This document shows, piece after piece, positions 1 to 6,678 of a stretch of 6,678 nucleotides of DNA; positions within the stretch are counted from its first letter, which is position 1, and the number at the start of each line of letters is the position of its first letter. Under the pieces are notes generated by a model, which had not been told where the DNA came from, did not search any database, and worked only from the letters and a program-made list of their open reading frames with translations. Origin of the DNA: Verrucomicrobiota bacterium (lineage in GTDB: Bacteria > Verrucomicrobiota > Verrucomicrobiia > Limisphaerales > UBA1100); the NCBI GenBank assembly GCA_015660155.1, contig DQLO01000401.1:1-6678 (forward strand). The letters are read 5' to 3'. A program made the translations under genes and the position numbers.

Positions 1-15
1 TATCGTCCAAGCCGT

Positions 16-3000
16 ATGCGATTTGGAATATCGACATTTGCCATTGTACTATGCGTGTCAAGCGGGGCTGCTTATGCCGCAGAACAGCTTCCGGAAGTGG
101 TTCGCTTTAATCGGGATATCCGCCCGATTCTCTCAAATAACTGCTTTTTGTGTCATGGGCCTGATGAAGGGCGGCGCAAGGCGAAGATGCGTTTGGATGT
201 GGAGGCCGAGGCCAAGAAGGAGGTCATTGTTGCGGGTAAACTTTTGGAGAGTGAATTGTGGGCGCGGATTACCGCCACCGATGTGGAGGAACGAATGCCG
301 CCGCTCAAGTCGAAGAAGGAACTCACCCCACATCAAATCGCGCTCATCAAAAAGTGGATTGAACAAGGCGCAAAATACGAGGGCCATTGGGCTTTCATCG
401 CGCCGAAGTCCCCTGCCCTGCCCCAATCAAAAACCAAGTGGGGCCACAATCCCATTGACAGCTTTACCTTCGCCAAGCTCGAAGCCAACGGACTAAAGCC
501 TTCGCCGGAGGCGGCGAAAGCAATCCTCATTCGGCGCGTCACGTTTGACCTCACCGGCTTGCCGCCCACGTTGCCCGAGGTAATGGCCTTCGTGAATGAC
601 AAGAGCCCGAAGGCATACGAAAAAGTCGTCGACCGCCTGCTCGCCTCCAAGGCATACGCCGAGCGAATGACGCTGCATTGGATGGACGTCGCCCGCTACG
701 GTGACAGCAGCGTGCATCACGCCGACGGCCCGCGCACAATGTGGCCCTGGCGCGATTGGGTGATTAATGCTTACGACACCAACAAGTCCTTTAAAGATTT
801 TACCATCGAACAAATTGCCGGCGACTTGCTGCCCAACGCCACGGTGGCGCAAAAAGTGGCGACCGGATTTAATCGCAACCACGGCACCACCGACGAGGGC
901 GGCCTCATCGTCGAGGAATACCGCGTGGAATATGTGGTGGATCGCGTGAAAACCACCGGCAATGTCTGGCTCGGCCTCAGCGTGGAATGCGCCCAATGCC
1001 ACAGCCATAAATACGATCCCATTTCCCACAAGGAGTATTATCAATTCTTTGCATTTTTTAACAACAACGCCGACAGCGGCAAACAGTCCCGCGGTGGTAA
1101 TGCGCCACCGATGGTGGATGTGGTTTCCAATGACCAACAAAAACTGCGCCATGCCGCCCAAGCTCGCGTGGAATCGACCACCACGAAACTCGCCGCCCGC
1201 AAAAAGGCCGCACAGGCGGACATCGAAAAATGGTCCATCGCCGCCGCGCTCAAACACCAAAAGCAACCGCAGGAGCCGGAAGGGTTGTTCGCGCATTTGC
1301 CGCTGGATCAGTTCAAAGGACGGGTTACTGCTGAGTTGGTGAGCAAAAAAACCACGGCAAAATTAGAAGGTGGCGCGCAGGCGTGTAACGGAAAATTCAG
1401 TGGCGGACTGCGCGTGGTGAAGAATGGCTTCGTCAACGTGAAGGGCATCACTCCACCGGAATGGAACGAGCCCTTCAGCTACGGCTGCTGGGTAAAGCCG
1501 GACAGCGCCAACGCCAATGGCGCGATTTTCAGCAAGATGAATGAGAGCAACGCCTTTCGCGGGTTTGATATTTGGCTGCAACAAGGCGCGCCCGGAACAC
1601 ACATCATCAACAACTGGCCCGACAATGCCGTGAAAGTTGTCGGCAAAGAAAAAACCAAACCCAAACAGTGGTCGCACATTTTTGTGACTTATGATGGCTC
1701 CGGAAAAGCCAGTGGCACGCGGATTTATCTCAACGGCAAACGTCTCGCGCACAATATCGAAGCGGATGGATTAAGCGGTACGATTCAAACGCCAAATGAA
1801 TTCCGTATCGGCCGACGCTCCAATTCCGCCCAAGCCAACAATATCGAGATCGATGACGTCCGTCTGTACGATCGCGCCCTCACCGATACCGAAGTGGCCG
1901 CGCTGGCGGGCAATGATCCGGTCGGTCCCATCCTCGCCATTGCGCCGAACAAACGAAACGCCAAACAAAAAGCCGCGCTCACAATTCATTACCTCAATAC
2001 CATTGATAAAGAATACCAATCACTGACCACTGAAAAACAAAAGGCGCAAAGCGAATTGACGGCGTTGACCAAAACCAAAATCACTTCGATGATTATGGGC
2101 GATCAAGGCAAGATGCGACTCACTTACATTCTCGAGCGCGGCCATTATTCGCATCCGCGCAAGGACGAAGTCATCAAGCCGGACGTGCCCGCATTCTTGC
2201 CGCCGCTGCCCAAGAGCGCGCCAAAAAATCGCCTCGGCCTCGCGCAGTGGCTCACGCGGGCCGATCATCCGCTAACGGCTCGCGTGGCGGTGAACCGATA
2301 TTGGTCGCTGCTCTTCGGCAAAGGCCTTGTGAAAACAGTTTCAGATATGGGCACTCAGGGCGATTGGCCAACGCATCCGGAGTTGCTCGACTGGCTCGCC
2401 ACCGATTTCGTGAAGCACGGCTGGGACATCAAACGCACGCTCAAGCAAATGGTGATGAGCGCCACGTATCGACAGTCCTCCCGCATCACGCGCAAGTTGT
2501 TCACCCAAGACCGCTCCAACGCCCTCTTGGCGCGTGGGCCGCGCTTTCGATTGCAGGGCGAGTTTGTGCGCGACAACGCACTCGCTGTCAGTAGATTGCT
2601 CGTGCGGAAAATCGGCGGCCCCAGCGTGAAGCCTTATCAACCGCCCGGCCTTTGGAACGAAGTCAGCCTCGGCGGCAACGTGCGTTTCCGGCAGGGCAAA
2701 GGCGATGGTCTGTATCGGCGCAGTATGTACACCTATTGGAAACGCTCCGCGCCGGCGCCTACGATGACGATTTTTGATGCGCCCACTCGCGAAAAATGCC
2801 TCGTCGAACGCCCCCGCACCAACACGCCGCTGCAAGCACTGGCCACGTTGAATGACCCGCAATTCGTCGAAGCCGCGCGGCATTTGGCTGAGAGAATGAT
2901 GAAAGAAGGTGGCAAAACGCCGAAGGATCGCGTCGCGTTTGGATATCGAGTTGTCGCGGCGCGCGCGCCCAAAGCCCTCGTGTCACAAATTCTTTCCAGC

Positions 3001-3171
3001 GCGTTCAATGAAGAATTTGAGCATTATAAAAAGAATCCCGAAGCCGCCACCAAGCTGTTGACCGCAGGCGATTCCAAGCGCAATGAATCCCTAAACGCCG
3101 CCGAGCACGCGGCCTGGACCATCGTGGCCAGTATGTTGCTGAACCTCGACGAAGTCATTTCCCGCCTCTAA
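16..3171 (+). CDS. Exported PSCyt1-DUF1549-LamG-DUF1553 protein (cytochrome-c-like, planctomycete/verrucomicrobial type)
   Basis: Predicted secreted multidomain protein of 1051 residues. Residues 1-21 look like a Sec signal peptide (one Arg, hydrophobic core, AYA before Ala-Glu). Residues about 27-115 match the PSCyt1 cytochrome-c-like domain: FNRDIRPIL, then CFLCH at 43-47 as a haem-binding CxxCH, and an RMPP stretch with Met94 as possible axial ligand. Residues about 145-350 match DUF1549 (PSCyt2), with [11 protein letters not shown] at 221-231 and a second CxxCH, CAQCH, at 325-329 followed by HKYDPIS. Residues about 425-632 look like a concanavalin-like LamG domain ([38 protein letters not shown]). 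A charged helical linker (640-690) leads to DUF1553 (PSD1) at about 700-1050, with [37 protein letters not shown] and LLNLDE. The family is abundant in Planctomycetota and Verrucomicrobiota and its biochemical role is unproven. The length is normal and no frameshift is seen. Only 15 bases lie upstream, with no clear SD; the ATG is chosen because it begins the signal peptide. Confidence 0.93.
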   Translation: MRFGISTFAIVLCVSSGAAYAAEQLPEVVRFNRDIRPILSNNCFLCHGPDEGRRKAKMRLDVEAEAKKEVIVAGKLLESELWARITATDVEERMPPLKSKKELTPHQIALIKKWIEQGAKYEGHWAFIAPKSPALPQSKTKWGHNPIDSFTFAKLEANGLKPSPEAAKAILIRRVTFDLTGLPPTLPEVMAFVNDKSPKAYEKVVDRLLASKAYAERMTLHWMDVARYGDSSVHHADGPRTMWPWRDWVINAYDTNKSFKDFTIEQIAGDLLPNATVAQKVATGFNRNHGTTDEGGLIVEEYRVEYVVDRVKTTGNVWLGLSVECAQCHSHKYDPISHKEYYQFFAFFNNNADSGKQSRGGNAPPMVDVVSNDQQKLRHAAQARVESTTTKLAARKKAAQADIEKWSIAAALKHQKQPQEPEGLFAHLPLDQFKGRVTAELVSKKTTAKLEGGAQACNGKFSGGLRVVKNGFVNVKGITPPEWNEPFSYGCWVKPDSANANGAIFSKMNESNAFRGFDIWLQQGAPGTHIINNWPDNAVKVVGKEKTKPKQWSHIFVTYDGSGKASGTRIYLNGKRLAHNIEADGLSGTIQTPNEFRIGRRSNSAQANNIEIDDVRLYDRALTDTEVAALAGNDPVGPILAIAPNKRNAKQKAALTIHYLNTIDKEYQSLTTEKQKAQSELTALTKTKITSMIMGDQGKMRLTYILERGHYSHPRKDEVIKPDVPAFLPPLPKSAPKNRLGLAQWLTRADHPLTARVAVNRYWSLLFGKGLVKTVSDMGTQGDWPTHPELLDWLATDFVKHGWDIKRTLKQMVMSATYRQSSRITRKLFTQDRSNALLARGPRFRLQGEFVRDNALAVSRLLVRKIGGPSVKPYQPPGLWNEVSLGGNVRFRQGKGDGLYRRSMYTYWKRSAPAPTMTIFDAPTREKCLVERPRTNTPLQALATLNDPQFVEAARHLAERMMKEGGKTPKDRVAFGYRVVAARAPKALVSQILSSAFNEEFEHYKKNPEAATKLLTAGDSKRNESLNAAEHAAWTIVASMLLNLDEVISRL

Positions 3172-3176
3172 ACATT

Positions 3177-4634
3177 ATGAATCCATTTTACGAAAACGGC
3201 CTGCTACAAACCCGCCGGGAACTCATTTTTAATTCCGCCAAATGCCTTGGCGGCGCTGCCCTCGGTTCGCTGATGGCACCCAACCTCATCGCCGCACCCC
3301 GCACAGAGAATGGCATTGGAGGGTTAGCCGGCCTGCCGCATTTTGCACCCAAGGCGAAGCGCGTGATTATGCTCTTTTTTTCCGGTGGCCCGAGCCATAT
3401 CGATATGTTCGATTACAAGCCGCGAATGCGAGACTTTCACGGCACTGAGTTGCCCGACTCCATCCGCAACGGCCAACGCATTACCGGGATGACCAGTGGC
3501 CAAAAATCATTCCCGTGCGTCGCGCCGATGTTCAAATTCAAACGCCACGGCGCGCACGGCACTTGGGTGAGCGAGTTGCTGCCAAACATCGCCGGCATCG
3601 TCGACGACGTCACGCTCATCAAGAGCATGCATACCGAGGCGATCAATCACGATCCCGCCATCACCTACATTCTCACCGGCACCCAACAGCTCGGCAAACC
3701 CAGCTTCGGCTCGTGGATCAGTTATGGGCTCGGCAGCGAAAATAAGGATTTGCCCGCGTATCTCGTGATGATTTCCAAAGGACGCGGCCAAAGCCAGGCC
3801 CTGTATTCGCGCCTTTGGAACAGCGGATTTCTGCCCAGCAAACATCAGGGTATCAATCTCCGCAGCGGACGCGAGCCGGTGTTGTTTCTCAAAGACCCCG
3901 AAGGCATCGATCGCCCACTGCGACGACGGATGCTCGACGGCATTGCGAAAATCAATCAGGAACAATTTTCCGAGTTCGGCGATCCCGAAACTCAAACCCG
4001 CATTTCGGCCTACGAGATGGCCTTCCGAATGCAAGCCAGCGTGCCGGATTTGATGGATGTTTCCAAGGAACCCAAAGCCATAAAAGAAATGTACGGCAAA
4101 GACACCGCCAAGCCCGGCACCTTTGCCAGCAACTGCATCCTTGCCCGCCGAATGGCCGAGCGCGGCGTGCCGTTCATCCACCTCTTCCATCGCGGCTGGG
4201 ATCAACACGGCGCGCTGCCCGTGAAGCTGCGCCAACAATGCGAGGACGTCGATCAACCCGTGGCCGCGCTTATCAAAGATTTGAAACAACGCGGGATGCT
4301 CGATGAAACACTCGTCATCGTCGGCGGCGAATTTGGCCGCACCATTTATTCCCAAGGCGCTCTCTCCAAAACCAATCACGGCCGCGACCACCACGGTCGA
4401 TGCTTCACCACACTAGTTGCCGGCGGCGGCTTCAAAGCCGGCTACGAACACGGCGCTACCGATGATTACAGCTACAACATCACGCGCGACCCCGTGCACA
4501 TCAACGACCTCAACGCCACCCTTCTCCAACAAATGGGCATCGACCACGAACGCCTAAGCTACCGCTTCCTTGGCCTCGACCAACGCCTCACCGGCGTGGA
4601 GGGGGCAAAGGTTGTGCCTCAATTAGTAGCCTAA
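3177..4634 (+). CDS. DUF1501 family protein with Tat-like signal (alkaline phosphatase/sulfatase-like fold)
   Basis: A 485-residue DUF1501 protein, full length for the family. The N-terminus carries a twin-arginine motif, TRRELI at 12-17, followed by an Ala/Gly/Leu-rich stretch up to about residue 40, suggesting Tat export; DUF1501 proteins are often annotated this way. The core begins with [16 protein letters not shown] (67-82, Asp76 and Asp79). It continues with [10 protein letters not shown] (152-161), HRGWDQHG (338-345), GGEFGRT (383-389), NHGRDHHGR (400-408) and a C-terminal [11 protein letters not shown] block (438-448). DUF1501 is grouped with the alkaline phosphatase superfamily, so these Asp/Glu/His clusters are plausible metal ligands; that assignment and any substrate are inference. 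It starts 5 bases after the stop of the cytochrome/LamG gene with no SD of its own, which suggests translational coupling in one operon, the usual context for this family. Its TAA overlaps the stop codon of the convergent transporter gene. Confidence 0.94.
   Translation: MNPFYENGLLQTRRELIFNSAKCLGGAALGSLMAPNLIAAPRTENGIGGLAGLPHFAPKAKRVIMLFFSGGPSHIDMFDYKPRMRDFHGTELPDSIRNGQRITGMTSGQKSFPCVAPMFKFKRHGAHGTWVSELLPNIAGIVDDVTLIKSMHTEAINHDPAITYILTGTQQLGKPSFGSWISYGLGSENKDLPAYLVMISKGRGQSQALYSRLWNSGFLPSKHQGINLRSGREPVLFLKDPEGIDRPLRRRMLDGIAKINQEQFSEFGDPETQTRISAYEMAFRMQASVPDLMDVSKEPKAIKEMYGKDTAKPGTFASNCILARRMAERGVPFIHLFHRGWDQHGALPVKLRQQCEDVDQPVAALIKDLKQRGMLDETLVIVGGEFGRTIYSQGALSKTNHGRDHHGRCFTTLVAGGGFKAGYEHGATDDYSYNITRDPVHINDLNATLLQQMGIDHERLSYRFLGLDQRLTGVEGAKVVPQLVA
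4631..4634. other. Convergent 4-bp overlap of two stop codons
   Basis: The plus-strand DUF1501 gene ends in TAA at 4632-4634. The minus-strand transporter gene ends in TAG, the reverse complement of 4631-4633. The genes therefore overlap tail to tail by four bases and no non-coding terminator can lie between them; transcripts from either side must end inside the opposing gene or run through it. Nearby short inverted repeats are too weak to call as terminators. Confidence 0.9.
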
Positions 4635-5650
4635 TCTTCACCGCTCCCGTGGCAGGAAAACGTTTGCTTTCCAGCACATCCGTCACTCTTTGGGTTTTGT
4701 TTTTCAAACCACGGTACTAATAGAGTATCTACGAGGAGTTGGAAAAGGTGGTAGAGGACCAAGGGCACTGCGCCGTAGGGGTTGGAGGCGAAGAAATTGC
4801 TCCAGACGTAAATGCCGTTGGGGAGGGTTTTTTGGGAACCGCTGAGGATCATGGCGGTGCGGTCGGGCCAACTGAATCGGAGCCAGCCGGAGAGGAGATA
4901 ATTCCAAGCGAGTAATGCAAGGTGGAGAATGGCGCACGCGGCGAGGAAGCGCAGGACAAGATTTGGCGCGCCTTGGAGTTGTTGGGCGCCGGAGGCGAAG
5001 CCGGTGTAGACGAACATTAAAATAATAAACTGCGGCACGATTCGGATAAAGGGGCGGATGCGCTCGGTGCGATCCCAAAGCAACGGGCGAAGGAGTTGCC
5101 CCGCAGTGATGGGGAGGAGCACCATATAAACCATGCGCAGCATCATTTGGCCCACGCGGAAATCGACGTCCGCGCCAATGCTAATTTCCAGAATGAACGG
5201 CGTTAGCAAAAACGTGAGGCTATTGGAGGCGAGCGTACAGATGAGAGCGAGTTCGCGGTTGCCGCCGGCCATCATGGTGAGCGCGATGGCGGAGGCAAGG
5301 CTACCGGCTTGAGCGGCCATAATCATCATCGCGGGCAGGAAATGCTCGTTGCCTGCGGGCGCAAACCAGACGCTCAAGGCATAAGCCAAAGCCGGTGAAA
5401 AAAGATATATACTGAGTAAAACCGGAATGACGGCACGAAAATTGGTGGCTTGTTTCACGAGGCTGGAGGTATCCATCGTGAACCCAGCGATCCCGAGCAT
5501 CACGCCTACGAAGACAGGGATAACCCAGCCGGAATCCTTGAGGGCCAATCCCGCTTCGGGGATGAGAATGCCCACTGGGATTAGCAATATCAGCGCGGCG
5601 AGAAACCAATAGCGCCGGACGAAATCTCGATCTATGCCGATGAATGCCAT
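4631..5650 (-). CDS. SBF-like transporter, bile acid:sodium symporter (BASS) superfamily
   Basis: Integral membrane protein of 339 residues from the ATG at 5650. About ten hydrophobic segments can be read (roughly 14-32, 41-57, 72-94, 104-127, 134-157, 169-189, 202-221, 231-253, 263-284 and 292-314), the number expected for the BASS/SLC10 fold. GSQKTLPNG at 271-279 is characteristic of the SBF-like branch (YfeH/SLC10A7-type). QAGSLASA at 114-121 and [14 protein letters not shown] just after correspond in position to the broken-helix, sodium-binding region of bacterial ASBT homologues, though the classic Ser-Asn pair is Ser-Ala here. The substrate cannot be told from sequence; an organic anion or steroid-like solute with sodium is the family expectation. 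The C-terminal tail (315-339) is polar and contains two cysteines. The gene follows the kinase with a TGATG overlap, so the two are probably co-translated. A TTG at 5653 would add one residue, but the ATG has the better SD spacing. Confidence 0.88.
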   Translation of the reverse strand: MAFIGIDRDFVRRYWFLAALILLIPVGILIPEAGLALKDSGWVIPVFVGVMLGIAGFTMDTSSLVKQATNFRAVIPVLLSIYLFSPALAYALSVWFAPAGNEHFLPAMMIMAAQAGSLASAIALTMMAGGNRELALICTLASNSLTFLLTPFILEISIGADVDFRVGQMMLRMVYMVLLPITAGQLLRPLLWDRTERIRPFIRIVPQFIILMFVYTGFASGAQQLQGAPNLVLRFLAACAILHLALLAWNYLLSGWLRFSWPDRTAMILSGSQKTLPNGIYVWSNFFASNPYGAVPLVLYHLFQLLVDTLLVPWFEKQNPKSDGCAGKQTFSCHGSGED

Positions 5651-6606
5651 CAATGCACTCCCAACACTTTGTGCAAATCACGCGCCATCAGTCCCATGGT
5701 GAGGTAGCGTTTCTCCGGTACATATTCGAGGCATTTCAAAATTAAATCCTCGAGCAACTGCGGGATGTTGGGGTTGAAATTGCGCGGCTTGCGGATGAGA
5801 TATTTTGGGTTGAGCTGGTTGGTGAGTTTTTCCTTGGTGGTCTGGCCTTCGAAGGGTTTCACCTGCGTGAGCATTTCGTAAATGGTGACGCCAAAGGAAT
5901 AAACATCAGCGCGCTGATCGAAGCGCCAGCCGTTCACGACCTCCGGTGCCATATAAAGAGGGGTGCCGGATTTGCGTTCAAATTTCATTGGCGAATCGGG
6001 AATAACCTGAGCGGTGTCAAAATCACATAGATACAAAGTGCCGCCGCGACTGATGATGAGATTTTCCGGTTTCAAATCCAGATGCATTATGCCTTGCCCG
6101 TGGAGGTGCACCAACCCCGCGCACAAATCAATAATCATATCGCTGAGAATTTCCTCGAGCATCGGATCTTCGCGTACGTTCATTTCGCGCAGATTCAAAC
6201 CTTCCACGTATTGGAGCACGGCATATTCGCGTCCGCTGATTTTGCCGCTATCATGAAAGGCAATCACGTTGCGATGCGGCGCGAGCTTGGCCATGATTTC
6301 GCAACCGTGCCGAAATAGAGCCGGGCCGTTGGAACCCGAGCCGAACGTATCGTGCATCACGCGCAGCGCAAGGCTGCGGCCATCGGGATCGGTCACCAGC
6401 CATATCGTGGCCAACCCGCCCTGAGCAATGCGCTCCAGCAGGCGGTAGTCGCCAAATTTTCCGTTTTCAACGAGTTGAATCTCTGCCTCCTGTTTCCCGC
6501 GCCGATGAGGCCGCGCGGGGCAATCCAAGCGGCGAAGTGGATTTGTTTCAATAAAAATCACTTGGCGCGGCGGGAGATTGAGGCTGTACTCCGGCACTTG
6601 CGACAT
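5650..6606 (-). CDS. Soluble serine/threonine protein kinase with atypical active-site residues
   Basis: A 318-residue Hanks-type protein kinase. A 50-residue Arg/Pro-rich N-terminal extension precedes a kinase domain at about 53-315. The glycine loop is IAQGGLATIW (60-69), with Ala at two usual Gly positions. The VAIK-like strand reads LALR (79-82), so the ATP-anchoring Lys is Arg82 (codon CGC). The likely helix-C Glu is Glu103. The catalytic loop is HLDLKPEN (175-182), keeping Asp177, Lys179 and Asn182 but lacking the HRD Arg. The metal-binding motif is DFD (195-197) rather than DFG. GTPLYMAPE (214-222), DVYSFGV (234-240) and Arg300 are normal. There is no transmembrane or sensor domain, so it should be cytoplasmic. 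It may be active without activation-loop control, weakly active, or a pseudokinase; sequence alone cannot decide. It is the first gene of an operon with the transporter. The ATG at 6606 has AGGA ten bases upstream; later starts are possible because the extension is not part of the fold. Confidence 0.92.
   Translation of the reverse strand: MSQVPEYSLNLPPRQVIFIETNPLRRLDCPARPHRRGKQEAEIQLVENGKFGDYRLLERIAQGGLATIWLVTDPDGRSLALRVMHDTFGSGSNGPALFRHGCEIMAKLAPHRNVIAFHDSGKISGREYAVLQYVEGLNLREMNVREDPMLEEILSDMIIDLCAGLVHLHGQGIMHLDLKPENLIISRGGTLYLCDFDTAQVIPDSPMKFERKSGTPLYMAPEVVNGWRFDQRADVYSFGVTIYEMLTQVKPFEGQTTKEKLTNQLNPKYLIRKPRNFNPNIPQLLEDLILKCLEYVPEKRYLTMGLMARDLHKVLGVH
5658..5662 (-). promoter_or_regulatory. 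Ribosome binding site of the SBF-like transporter gene
   Basis: The minus strand reads GGGAG here, inside the last codons of the kinase gene, seven bases before the ATG at 5650-5648. This spacing favours that ATG over the TTG three bases upstream. With the TGATG stop/start overlap it supports coupled translation of kinase and transporter. Confidence 0.6.
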
Positions 6607-6678
6607 ACAGTTGCCATCCTGATTTACGTTGCCTGCGTGTTTTTGGGCGCAGCACTGCTTTCGCCATTGGCGTGGAAA
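6598..6678 (+). CDS. N-terminal fragment of a divergently transcribed putative membrane protein
   Basis: Starting from a TTG at 6598, the plus strand stays open to the window end and encodes 27 residues: MRHT followed by a strong transmembrane-like stretch (VAILIYVACVFLGAALLSPL) and then AWK. A basic N-terminus before a hydrophobic helix is what the start of an inner-membrane protein looks like. The style recalls CPBP-family (CAAX-like) intramembrane proteases, but no catalytic motif lies inside the window, so that is only a guess. The frame is also open upstream, with a TTG at 6562 and an ATG at 6505, which would overlap the kinase gene by more; none of these starts has a good SD. With the TTG at 6598 it overlaps the kinase start by 9 bases head to head. 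The stretch could instead be non-coding leader of the kinase operon. Confidence 0.4.
   Translation, partial: MRHTVAILIYVACVFLGAALLSPLAWK
6617..6620 (-). promoter_or_regulatory. Probable ribosome binding site of the kinase gene
   Basis: The minus strand reads AGGA within CAGGATGG, with ten bases between it and the ATG at 6606-6604. This is a partial SD at slightly long spacing. It supports, but does not prove, the long start of the kinase. Confidence 0.4.

Noticed and set aside
16..78. Possible lipoprotein signal because of Cys13 in the first gene
   Set aside because: The residues before the Cys (Ile-Val-Leu) do not form a lipobox and the Cys sits inside the hydrophobic core; an AYA signal peptidase I site fits better.
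493..1296. 267-codon open frame on the minus strand inside the first gene
   Set aside because: Lies opposite the conserved DUF1549 region; the predicted protein has no recognisable motifs, signal or start context.
2247..2594. Plus-strand 115-codon frame within the DUF1553 region
   Set aside because: Out-of-frame shadow of the DUF1553 domain, whose own frame is conserved and continuous.
3507..4394. 295-codon open frame on the minus strand inside the DUF1501 gene
   Set aside because: It is fully antisense to a gene with clear family motifs, its translation shows no recognisable domain, and long antisense frames are common in GC-rich coding sequence.
4655..4672. Inverted repeat GGAAA / TTTCC near the convergent gene ends
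   Set aside because: Only a five-base A/T-rich stem with an eight-base loop, inside the transporter coding sequence and without a following T tract; not convincing as a terminator.
4693..4710. Inverted repeat GGTTT / AAACC with a T-rich loop
   Set aside because: Five-base stem within the transporter gene, T run in the loop rather than after the stem; does not resemble an intrinsic terminator on either strand.
1..6678. Search for CRISPR arrays, tRNA/rRNA genes, insertion sequences and long repeats
   Set aside because: No spaced direct repeats, RNA gene signatures, transposase motifs or flanking inverted repeats were seen by eye; nearly every base lies in a supported coding region.

Overview
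The window is almost entirely coding. It holds two gene pairs facing each other, with a fragment of a fifth gene at the right edge. The organism is most likely a member of the PVC superphylum, more probably Verrucomicrobiota than Planctomycetota. The main reason is the left-hand pair: an exported PSCyt1 / DUF1549 / LamG / DUF1553 protein followed directly by a DUF1501 protein, a combination that is typical of and much expanded in those phyla. Moderate-to-high GC and the absence of clear Shine-Dalgarno (SD) sites in front of both plus-strand genes fit this. The assignment is inference from gene content, not from a marker gene.

Layout. Positions 16-4634 (+) form a two-gene operon. The first gene encodes a 1051-residue Sec-exported protein with a cytochrome-c-like CxxCH domain, DUF1549, a concanavalin-like LamG insert and DUF1553. 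Five bases later begins a 485-residue DUF1501 protein with a Tat-like twin-arginine N-terminus and an alkaline-phosphatase/sulfatase-like set of Asp/His motifs. Both should act outside the cytoplasm. Such pairs are usually suspected of a role in breaking down complex extracellular substrates, but no reaction has been proven.

Positions 4631-6606 (-) form a second operon, transcribed towards the first. A soluble serine/threonine protein kinase (6606-5650) is followed, with a TGATG stop/start overlap, by a ten-helix SBF-like (bile acid:sodium symporter superfamily) transporter (5650-4631). The two operons meet tail to tail with their stop codons overlapping by 4 bp, so there is no room for an intergenic terminator. 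The kinase has unusual active-site letters: Arg in place of the VAIK Lys, HLD for HRD and DFD for DFG.

At the right edge, the plus strand upstream of the kinase encodes a strongly hydrophobic segment that runs off the window. It is probably the N-terminus of a divergently transcribed membrane protein whose start overlaps or abuts the kinase start.

I see no RNA gene, CRISPR array, insertion sequence, origin or extended repeat. No gap above 300 bases lacks a gene. The possible novelty is modest: the unusual kinase, its coupling to a transporter, and the functionally unassigned cytochrome/LamG plus DUF1501 pair.
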